This document shows, in pieces, positions 1 to 4,598 of a stretch of 6,799 nt of DNA. The stretch is from Cytophagales bacterium (GTDB lineage: Bacteria; Bacteroidota; Bacteroidia; Cytophagales; Cyclobacteriaceae): contig JAGUUF010000136.1 in NCBI GenBank assembly GCA_020063545.1, positions 1-6,799 on the forward strand, read 5' to 3'. How positions within the stretch are numbered: position 1 is the stretch's first letter; every line of letters begins with the position of its first letter. The notes beneath the pieces are model-generated. The model was not told the DNA's origin. It did not search any database and saw only the letters and a program-made list of their open reading frames with translations. A program made the position numbers and the translations under genes.

Positions 1-414
1 CATCCCTCAGTACAAAACTCCGTGGGTAATGGTTCGGGGTTCAGCGCTATGCGCTACACTACCGTAAGCATTGCGCCCGGTTACTCCTATAACCTGGTAT
101 GGCGAAAGTTCTTCCTCAACGGAACGGTGGCGCTTGGGCCTGCCCACCACTGGATAAAGTATGCGGATGAATCCGGGCAGATACGGGATGACATCAGCAT
201 TAACAGCAGCGGAGTTGCGCGCATTGCGTTGGGTTACAACAGCGATCGGTTTTTTGGCGGCCTGGGATTTTCGGCACAAACACGCATTGTTAAATTTGAA
301 GAGGTACGCGTTTCTAACTCCACCAACCTGTTTAAAATTCTGGTGGGTTACCGGTTTAAAGAATTTGGCGTGCTGAAAAAACGGGTTTGGGATATAAACC
401 CGCTGAAGTTTTAA
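1..414 (+). CDS. DUF4421-like outer-membrane protein, C-terminal part
   Basis: The reading frame is open from the first base of the window, so this is the last 137 codons of a longer gene whose start lies outside. The visible part is a run of amphipathic strands with alternating aromatic and polar residues (for example SIAPGYSYNLVWRKFFLNGT and LFKILVGYRF), ending in NPLKF, as expected for the closing strands of an outer-membrane beta-barrel. The pattern 'APGYSY..V..KFFLNG' resembles the DUF4421 family of Bacteroidota, whose function is unknown; this is a match from memory, not a search. A GTG at 22 is not needed as a start because the frame continues upstream. Its TAA (412-414) overlaps the stop of the converging phosphatase gene. 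Another Bacteroidota beta-barrel family is the main alternative. Confidence 0.6.
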   Translation, partial: HPSVQNSVGNGSGFSAMRYTTVSIAPGYSYNLVWRKFFLNGTVALGPAHHWIKYADESGQIRDDISINSSGVARIALGYNSDRFFGGLGFSAQTRIVKFEEVRVSNSTNLFKILVGYRFKEFGVLKKRVWDINPLKF

Positions 415-908
415 TCGTCTTTGCTTTTCGGAAAATCAACAAGCAGCAACTCGCAGTTGCCGGCATCAGCTTTTTTCCAGCTATCGGTTAAAAACCGGGC
501 GGCAACAATGCCGCAGGTGGGCAGGTTGGCCAGGCCGGCATGCATTACTTCGTTTGCAAAATCGGTAAGCCCGGGATTGTGGCCGAAAACCATAACCAGG
601 TTGTACTTATTGTTCAGGTTCTGAATCACGTCAAGGATGGTTTCCGCATCGGCATGGTACAGCCGTTTTTCGGTTTTAATTTTTTCTTCATCATAGCCAA
701 TCTGCCGGCTGATGCGCTTGCAGGTTGCGAACGCCCGCTTAGCCGGGCTGCTCAGCAGCAGGTCGGGCGCAATGCCATGTTCCTTCAGGCGCTTTCCCAT
801 CCGGGGAGCGTCCTTTTTGCCCCGGTCGTTCAGCGGCCTGTCGAAATCGTTTTGGCCCGGATCAGCCCAACTTGATTTGGCGTGCCGTACAATATAGAGT
901 GTTTTCAT
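411..908 (-). CDS. SixA-like histidine phosphatase family protein
   Basis: This 165-residue protein belongs to the histidine phosphatase (phosphoglycerate-mutase-like) superfamily. The N-terminal RHG-type motif is VRHAKSSW, with the phospho-accepting His at residue 9 and Arg 8 beside it. RPLNDRG follows at 24-30, then SSPAKRA with Arg 58, and the second catalytic His is His 110 in FGHNPG. The short length and the RHAKS/SSPAKRA signatures fit the SixA subgroup, which in E. coli dephosphorylates phosphohistidine on signalling proteins. Whether this homologue acts on protein, a small phosphoester or something else cannot be told from sequence. It has no signal peptide, so it should be cytoplasmic. 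The ATG at 906-908 sits 10 bases downstream of a TACATTTG promoter element on the same strand. Its stop overlaps that of the upstream-lying + strand gene. The family call is secure; the substrate is not. Confidence 0.9.
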   Translation of the reverse strand: MKTLYIVRHAKSSWADPGQNDFDRPLNDRGKKDAPRMGKRLKEHGIAPDLLLSSPAKRAFATCKRISRQIGYDEEKIKTEKRLYHADAETILDVIQNLNNKYNLVMVFGHNPGLTDFANEVMHAGLANLPTCGIVAARFLTDSWKKADAGNCELLLVDFPKSKDD

Positions 909-918
909 TCCAGGTAAT

Positions 919-926
919 CAAATGTA
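919..926 (-). promoter_or_regulatory. Candidate -7 promoter element for the histidine phosphatase gene
   Basis: Read on the - strand this is TACATTTG, a perfect match to the Bacteroidota -7 consensus TAnnTTTG. Ten bases separate it from the phosphatase ATG. Since transcription usually starts a few bases after this element, the 5' leader would be only a few bases long. I could not find a convincing -33 TTG at the normal spacing, so the call rests on the -7 match and its position. Confidence 0.5.
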
Positions 927-947
927 ATCACACGGAAACAAAACTGC

Positions 948-955
948 TATCTTTG
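948..955 (+). promoter_or_regulatory. Candidate -7 promoter element for the lipid acyltransferase gene
   Basis: TATCTTTG matches the Bacteroidota -7 consensus TAnnTTTG exactly and lies 7 bases before the ATG at 963. The predicted transcription start would fall at or next to the start codon, giving a leaderless or nearly leaderless mRNA. No clear -33 TTG is seen at the usual distance. It faces away from the phosphatase element at 919-926, with 21 bases between them. Confidence 0.55.
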
Positions 956-962
956 CGCGCTC

Positions 963-1883
963 ATGACGTGGAAGAAATTCAGGCGAAAAGTTCGCTACAG
1001 CTTTCTTTATATGGTTGTCCGGATACTGATTGTTGTATCCGGTGCAGTGCCCCGAAAGCTTTGGCTTTCGCTGTTCGGATTTTTAGGCGGTATAGGATAT
1101 TACGCGGCTACATATTCACGCAAGGTGGCCATCAATAATCTTACCCTGGCGTACGGACACGAGAAGTCGGAACAGGAAATCCGGGCATTGGCCAAAAGGG
1201 TATTTGTGATGATTGGCAAGAATGGAGCGGATATTATCCGGTCGTACCGCATCACCTCTCGCGATACCTATGAACGGCTTCGGGTTATTACCGGGGTTGA
1301 GCACCTGGAAAGGGCGTATGCCAAGGGAAAGGGAGTTATTTTTCTTACCGCACACCTCGGAGCGTTCGAATTATGCGCCACCGAAATGGCCGTGCGGGGG
1401 TATAAACCGCTCATTATCGGTACAGCTATGAAGGATGAACGCCTTACTGAATTGTTATGGCGGCAGCGCAGTAAGCTTGGCGCCTCGGCAATTGAGCGCG
1501 GCAAAGAAACCGTAAGACTAATTAAAACACTTAAATCCGGTGGTACTGTGGCTATTTTAATTGATCAGGATACGCGGGTAAAAAGTGTATTTGTTGATTT
1601 TTTCGGCAAGCCCTGTTCAACACCCATTGGCGCGGCCGTGCTTGCCCTTAAAACAGGAGCAGCAGTGGTGCCGGTGTTTTTACATTTACGCGGAGACGGC
1701 ATGCAGGAAGTTACCTGTTACCCTGAAGTGGAACTGGAGCAAACCGGAAACGAAGAGCAGGATGTTCTGGCCAACACACAAAAATTTACCGGCATCATCG
1801 AATCGGAAGTGCGTAAATACCCCGAGCAATGGCTGTGGATCCATGAGCGATGGAAAACCAGGCCTAATGAAGCGTCAGGTTAA
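963..1883 (+). CDS. LpxL/HtrB-family lysophospholipid (lipid A type) acyltransferase
   Basis: This 306-residue protein is of typical length for the LpxL/HtrB/MsbB group, inner-membrane enzymes that transfer an acyl chain to a lipid A precursor. Residues 13-50 are hydrophobic and likely anchor it in the membrane, after a basic N-terminus. The catalytic HX4E motif is TAHLGAFEL (His 131, Glu 136), followed by the conserved stretch AILIDQD (197-203), FFGKP (213-217) and ALKTGAAVVPV (228-238). The C-terminal signature YPEQWLWIHERWKTRP (286-301) is diagnostic of the family. HLGAFEL differs from the common HFGNWEL form, with Ala-Phe in place of Asn-Trp. The acyl donor and exact acceptor cannot be deduced; in Bacteroidota some homologues acylate other lipids, such as amino lipids. 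The start at 963 gives the expected N-terminus although it lies very close to the promoter. It converges on the barrel gene at 1892 with 8 bases between stops. Confidence 0.88.
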   Translation: MTWKKFRRKVRYSFLYMVVRILIVVSGAVPRKLWLSLFGFLGGIGYYAATYSRKVAINNLTLAYGHEKSEQEIRALAKRVFVMIGKNGADIIRSYRITSRDTYERLRVITGVEHLERAYAKGKGVIFLTAHLGAFELCATEMAVRGYKPLIIGTAMKDERLTELLWRQRSKLGASAIERGKETVRLIKTLKSGGTVAILIDQDTRVKSVFVDFFGKPCSTPIGAAVLALKTGAAVVPVFLHLRGDGMQEVTCYPEVELEQTGNEEQDVLANTQKFTGIIESEVRKYPEQWLWIHERWKTRPNEASG

Positions 1884-1891
1884 ATTCAGTT

Positions 1892-2767
1892 TTAGTGTTT
1901 CGGGTTTCTGTGGCCCGGCTCCCAGATAACCCGCATAAATGAACTGATGCGTTGGTTTTCGCGGTTCACCGGTATCCCGGTAACAATGCCGATCAGGAAA
2001 TTATCAGCAATGCCAACGCGTATCTGCGGCCGCAGAACCATGTCAACATCGTTTTTGTAAAATTGCTTGTTTAGTTCAACGCCAATAAAATTCCGTGTAC
2101 CGGTAATCATGTAGTGGAAGTTTGAATTTACCTCGAAATGCCTGTGCCAGGTCTTTGTTAATAAATCCTGTTCAAATTTTGGCCCGGTGTAAACAAGGGT
2201 GTGATAATTGTTGCCGAATCGTTTGGCGGCAATGAAGAACGGGTTATAGATGTTCCCTTTAAAAAGCGGGTTGCCAAAATCCTTAAACGAGGAGAATTCA
2301 AACTCGTGGATGTACCCCAGCGCCATGGACAGGTTGTATTTGTCGGAAACAAGAAATGACCATTGTGCAGCAACCTTCAGGCTCTCCAGGCGGCTTGCGG
2401 GAAGGGTGTCTGTTTCGTAACCGTTTTGCGCTGCTACGATGGAAAACGGAAGTTCAACCTCCAGACCAAGGCGGTCAACCGGGGCAAATTCGTATTCAAT
2501 CAGTGCTTCGTATGTATTAAATGTAATGTTATCCTTTATACCGAGCCCGATGTTCCATTCCTGTTCACCCTTGCGGGCCCCCAGGTCGCGGATTAAATCA
2601 ATATACAACGGCTCGGCATGAAGTACCTTGGCACGGCCATTTTTGGATTCTATTTCAAGTATATATAGACTGTCGAGCCGCTGGTGTACCAGTTTAAGGC
2701 TGTCAGTTTCCTGCGATTTGCCGTTGAAGCAATAGGCAATAAACAGACACAGTATAATTCTTTTCAT
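1892..2767 (-). CDS. Putative outer-membrane beta-barrel protein with HAEPLY/GARKGE motif
   Basis: This 291-residue protein is of unknown function. Residues 1-18 form a signal peptide (KR, a hydrophobic core, then GKS before Gln 19), the usual Bacteroidota pattern. Cys 13 is preceded by Tyr and is a poor lipobox, so a lipoprotein is unlikely. Next come a short polar, possibly helical segment (20-45) and the strongly conserved-looking block HAEPLYIDLIRDLGARKGE (50-68) followed by EWN. From about residue 70 to the end, amphipathic strands alternate with turns (NIGLGI, ALIEYEFAP, RLGLEVELPF, QWSFLV, LSMALGYIHEFEF and others), consistent with a barrel of roughly ten or more strands. I recall the HAEPLY/GARKGE block from uncharacterised Bacteroidota proteins, but know no assigned role. 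It is last in a row of - strand genes, 101 bases after the previous one, so it may have its own promoter. I saw only a weak candidate, TAAATTTT read on the - strand at 2814-2821. Confidence 0.75.
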   Translation of the reverse strand: MKRIILCLFIAYCFNGKSQETDSLKLVHQRLDSLYILEIESKNGRAKVLHAEPLYIDLIRDLGARKGEQEWNIGLGIKDNITFNTYEALIEYEFAPVDRLGLEVELPFSIVAAQNGYETDTLPASRLESLKVAAQWSFLVSDKYNLSMALGYIHEFEFSSFKDFGNPLFKGNIYNPFFIAAKRFGNNYHTLVYTGPKFEQDLLTKTWHRHFEVNSNFHYMITGTRNFIGVELNKQFYKNDVDMVLRPQIRVGIADNFLIGIVTGIPVNRENQRISSFMRVIWEPGHRNPKH

Positions 2768-2842
2768 TTTTAACTTAAGTGTAAACGGTAGTGCGGCTGT
2801 TGCCGATTTTAGAAAAATTTAATGAACACAGTTTGGTAAAAC

Positions 2843-2855
2843 GGGCAAGCAGCCC
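2843..2855 (-). terminator. Weak terminator-like hairpin
   Basis: On the - strand, GGGC-TGCTT-GCCC forms a 4-bp stem with a 5-base loop and is followed by GTTTT. It lies just after the stop of the small membrane-associated protein gene (2869-3240) and before the barrel gene. The stem is short and the T-run is brief, so it may be a weak terminator separating the two genes or simply chance. Confidence 0.25.
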
Positions 2856-2868
2856 TTAAAAGTACCAG

Positions 2869-3240
2869 CTACGCAAGTTGAGGAGGAGGTGATTCTTTTT
2901 CCGGAAAACGAGAGAGATAAAAGGATGCAAAAAGTATGTGGTTCAACCGGGTTTTATCCACTAAGAAAGGAGTAACAATTTCAACGGTTTTGTAGACAAT
3001 GAAAGCAAGCCCTGCTGCGATTGAGGATTCCTGGTCGTTTTCGGGTGTATCTTGAATCGTTCCCGGCAGGTCAAGCATTTCTTCGAGCAGGAGTTCGGTA
3101 AAACTTTCAATTTCTTGTGCTGGCAACAAAGTTGACAAGCAGCTAAAGTCGTTAATGGTATTCAGGCTGAAATTCAGCAGGGTTGCCAGTAACACACCCC
3201 CCAGTACCTGCTGAACATAAACTTTTCTGAATTGCTGCAT
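2869..3240 (-). CDS. Uncharacterised small membrane-associated protein
   Basis: I do not recognise this 123-residue protein. Residues 1-11 are polar and basic, 12-28 are hydrophobic (VLGGVLLATLLNFSLN) and could be a signal anchor or an uncleaved signal. An acidic region with many Glu/Asp follows from 43 to 72 (EIESFTELLLEEMLDLP, then TPENDQES). A second hydrophobic stretch spans about 74-93 and a shorter one 101-110, and the tail is Pro-rich (SPPPQ). Coding is supported by an intact frame that fits between two genes of the same strand, with 49 bases to the DUF486 gene upstream. No good ribosome-binding sequence or -7 element was seen, which fits co-transcription from further upstream. A single Cys (34) is present. 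Function unknown. Confidence 0.65.
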   Translation of the reverse strand: MQQFRKVYVQQVLGGVLLATLLNFSLNTINDFSCLSTLLPAQEIESFTELLLEEMLDLPGTIQDTPENDQESSIAAGLAFIVYKTVEIVTPFLVDKTRLNHILFASFYLSRFPEKESPPPQLA

Positions 3241-3289
3241 TTAGTTTTAATCTCAAAACGACTGCACGTAAAAACAAAAATCGTTCCGG

Positions 3290-3658
3290 TTATTTTTTAA
3301 AGATAAAATAAACCGCCAGGATGAGAAAGATAAATCCAATTACATGGTTCCAGCGGAAGGTTTCGTTTTTAAATAGCAGCAGCGAAAATCCAACAAACAC
3401 AACCAGTGTTATAACCTCCTGAATAACCTTGAGTTGAACAAGTGAAAACGGACCACCATAGGCCTTAAACCCAATTCGGTTGGCAGGCACCTGCAACAGG
3501 TATTCGAAAAAGGCTATGCCCCAGCTAATGAGGATGATGGTAAACAACGGCAGGCTTTGGCTCCACTTCATTTCCTTAAACTTCAGGTGGCCGTACCAGG
3601 CCAGTGTCATAAAAGCATTGGAGAGAATAAGTAAAACAATGGTGAGTGTTCCTTTCAT
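3290..3658 (-). CDS. DUF486 (DMT_6) family four-helix membrane protein
   Basis: This 122-residue integral membrane protein has four hydrophobic helices at about 4-21, 36-53, 78-97 and 104-120, with KK at the C-terminus. The central block YLLQVPANRIGF (53-64), then GPFSLVQLKVIQEVITL (69-85), is the hallmark of DUF486, a short single-unit relative of drug/metabolite transporters. Like small multidrug-resistance proteins it probably works as a dimer in the inner membrane, but no substrate is established for the family as far as I know. Length and start agree with the family. The gene starts 22 bases after the stop of the small Cys/His protein gene, so the two are probably co-transcribed. No Shine-Dalgarno sequence is visible, which is common in this phylum. 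Confidence 0.9.
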   Translation of the reverse strand: MKGTLTIVLLILSNAFMTLAWYGHLKFKEMKWSQSLPLFTIILISWGIAFFEYLLQVPANRIGFKAYGGPFSLVQLKVIQEVITLVVFVGFSLLLFKNETFRWNHVIGFIFLILAVYFIFKK

Positions 3659-3680
3659 ATTGTGTCAACTATATTTCTGG

Positions 3681-3938
3681 TTAATGTTTTCCCAATCTCC
3701 GGTTCCAATGGGCGGATTCTTTTAACCGCTTTAGTTTGCCGCTCTTCATTAGCGTTGCCAGGCGTTCGTTCATCGGGCCTTGCGAGGTTAAATGGTACTG
3801 TCCGCATTCTTCGCAGCGGTAGCTGGTAACCGGCCCGTTTCCCCTGCCATACTCATACTGGATATGTGCTTCTATGAGCGCCTCTTCAGCAATTTCTGCG
3901 GTAGCGTATGCCCGCTTGCCACTGGTGCATTTTTCCAT
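3681..3938 (-). CDS. Small conserved Cys/His protein, possible zinc-binding
   Basis: I chose the ATG at 3936-3938, giving 85 residues. The frame stays open to a TTG at 4001, but the 21 extra residues lack any recognisable conservation and would run across the likely promoter. The protein has Cys 4 followed by a helical segment rich in Ala and Glu (14-26, EIAEEALIEAH). It then has YRCEECGQYHLTSQG (40-54), where Cys 42, Cys 45 and His 49 form a C-x2-C-x3-H cluster that, with Cys 4, could bind zinc. The tail is basic (KSGKLKRLKES). This layout resembles small uncharacterised proteins that I recall from other Bacteroidota genomes. A nucleic-acid-related role is a guess from the zinc-ribbon look and basic tail. 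It is the first gene of the - strand row leading to the DUF486 gene. Confidence 0.7.
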   Translation of the reverse strand: MEKCTSGKRAYATAEIAEEALIEAHIQYEYGRGNGPVTSYRCEECGQYHLTSQGPMNERLATLMKSGKLKRLKESAHWNRRLGKH

Positions 3939-3963
3939 AGGTTCTGCCGGGTGCGAAGGTAGG

Positions 3964-3971
3964 CAAATATG
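3964..3971 (-). promoter_or_regulatory. Candidate -7 promoter element for the - strand gene row
   Basis: Read on the - strand this is CATATTTG, one mismatch from TAnnTTTG. It lies 25 bases upstream of the ATG at 3936-3938 and would place the transcription start about 20 bases before it. No matching -33 TTG is found at the usual spacing (the nearest, at 3999-4001, is about 27 bases away), so confidence is low. Confidence 0.3.
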
Positions 3972-4054
3972 CCAGCCGTTGGAATAAGCTTCCCTTCGCA
4001 ATTAAACTTTACAGTAGTTACACCGTCTAACCACCAGTTAAAACAAAATGGGTT

Positions 4055-4459
4055 ATGAAGAAAATTGGAATGGCAATCCTTATCGGGATGATAAGCATTG
4101 CAATGGAAGCAAATGCCCAGCAAAGGCCCGGAATTGACCAGCAGCAGGCTGCAGTAGTTGCGCAACAGGTACGGCAGCGCCAGTTGGCAGTAAATCCTCA
4201 GCGCATTCAACAGGCCCGTGTAAGCCAGCAGCGGGTTGAGCACCTGCGCGTTAAGCAGGAGCGCATTAAACACGAACGGGTGCAGAAGCACCGGGTAAAG
4301 CAGGCCAGGGTTAAGCACGCCCGTGTAAAAGCTATCCGGGAAGACATACCGGATGACCAGGTTGGCAACCAACATCCCAGGCGCAGGTATTTTCATATGA
4401 TGAAACGCAAGCGCACGGCCGGGCAATTCAATTCCGAAAACCTGCCACCTGGAAATTAA
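4055..4459 (+). CDS. Secreted basic protein with nine R-(V/I)-x-x-x pentapeptide-period repeats
   Basis: I do not recognise this 134-residue protein. Residues 1-21 form a good signal peptide (MKK, a hydrophobic core, then ANA before Gln 22), so the product should reach the periplasm or beyond. Residues 22-49 are rich in Gln. Residues 50-94 consist of nine consecutive five-residue units, each starting with Arg then Val or Ile: RIQQA, RVSQQ, RVEHL, RVKQE, RIKHE, RVQKH, RVKQA, RVKHA, RVKAI. The C-terminal part holds another basic cluster (RRR at 109-111, KRKR at 117-120). There is no Cys in the mature part. Arg in the repeats uses CGC, CGT, CGG and AGG, and Val uses GTA, GTT and GTG, which points to selection on the protein rather than a recent DNA duplication. 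It diverges from the Cys/His gene. A possible promoter, TTG at 3979-3981 with an AT-rich -7 near 4003-4010, is poor. An intrinsic terminator follows. The overlapping - strand frame is much less credible. Confidence 0.7.
   Translation: MKKIGMAILIGMISIAMEANAQQRPGIDQQQAAVVAQQVRQRQLAVNPQRIQQARVSQQRVEHLRVKQERIKHERVQKHRVKQARVKHARVKAIREDIPDDQVGNQHPRRRYFHMMKRKRTAGQFNSENLPPGN
4202..4336 (+). repeat. Nine tandem degenerate 15-base units coding R-(V/I)-x-x-x
   Basis: Nine in-frame 15-base units run without interruption through the secreted basic protein gene. Each begins with an Arg codon and a Val or Ile codon, often followed by AAG/AAA/CAG and CAG/CAC. The units share little exact sequence at third codon positions, so the array is ancient or protein-constrained, not a fresh microsatellite-like expansion. 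A tenth Arg codon (CGG at 4337) is in phase, but Glu follows it. Confidence 0.85.
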
Positions 4460-4480
4460 TAAACCGGTAATTGCAATGGT

Positions 4481-4510
4481 AAAGCGGATCGCACAAGGTC
4501 CGCTTTTTTA
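4481..4510 (+). terminator. Intrinsic (rho-independent) terminator
   Basis: AAAGCGGA (4481-4488) pairs perfectly with TCCGCTTT (4499-4506) around a 10-base loop, and the stem runs into a T-tract (TTTTTT at 4504-4509). It sits 21 bases after the stop of the secreted repeat protein and should end that transcript before the kinase gene. The opposite strand has no T-run, so it works in one direction only. Confidence 0.85.
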
Positions 4511-4520
4511 TTCCGCTACA

Positions 4521-4535
4521 GGTCCGAACCGGACC
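4521..4535. repeat. Perfect inverted repeat GGTCCG-AAC-CGGACC
   Basis: The two 6-base arms are exact reverse complements with a 3-base spacer. It lies between the terminator and the kinase gene, ending one base before a candidate -33 TTG (4537-4539). That position fits an operator or other protein-binding site; it could equally be a second RNA hairpin after the terminator. The arm GGTCCG also occurs in the terminator region at 4497-4502. Confidence 0.6.
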
Positions 4536-4536
4536 C

Positions 4537-4567
4537 TTGAGATGCATTTTACTATTTCGTAAAATTG
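4537..4567 (+). promoter_or_regulatory. Candidate promoter of the histidine kinase / response regulator operon
   Basis: TTG at 4537-4539 (-33 type) is followed after 20 bases by TAAAATTG at 4560-4567, one mismatch from the Bacteroidota -7 consensus TAnnTTTG. The spacing is normal for this promoter class. Transcription would start near 4573, leaving a leader of about 25 bases before the kinase ATG at 4599. It lies immediately after the inverted repeat at 4521-4535. Confidence 0.45.
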
Positions 4568-4598
4568 CTATACGGTAACCATGCGCATTTAGGCTGGT

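Noticed and set aside
540..1138. Several + strand frames overlapping the phosphatase and the start of the acyltransferase gene
   Set aside because: They lie antisense to, or out of frame with, genes that have clear catalytic motifs, and their translations resemble no protein family.
2768..2868. Possible separate promoter for the barrel gene (TAAATTTT on the - strand at 2814-2821)
   Set aside because: It is one mismatch from TAnnTTTG in an AT-rich stretch and lacks a -33 TTG at proper spacing, so it is not strong enough to list as a feature.
3241..3289. Near matches to the -7 element upstream of the small membrane-associated protein (GATTTTTG and TCGTTTTG on the - strand)
   Set aside because: The TA of the consensus is disrupted in both, and the gene is better explained by co-transcription with the DUF486 gene.
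3939..4001. Extended N-terminus of the Cys/His protein starting at a TTG
   Set aside because: The ATG at 3936-3938 gives a protein that starts with MEKC, which looks like the natural start, and the extension would cover the candidate promoter element.
3872..4426. A 184-codon - strand open frame that also shows a five-residue pattern (VLNPG, LLYPV and similar)
   Set aside because: It is the antisense shadow of the 15-base repeats in the secreted basic protein gene. It has no signal or known domain, and it overlaps the start of the Cys/His gene in another frame.
4581..4592. Tiny ATG-CGC-ATT-TAG open frame just upstream of the kinase start
   Set aside because: Three codons is too short to support as a leader peptide, and there is no attenuator structure after it.
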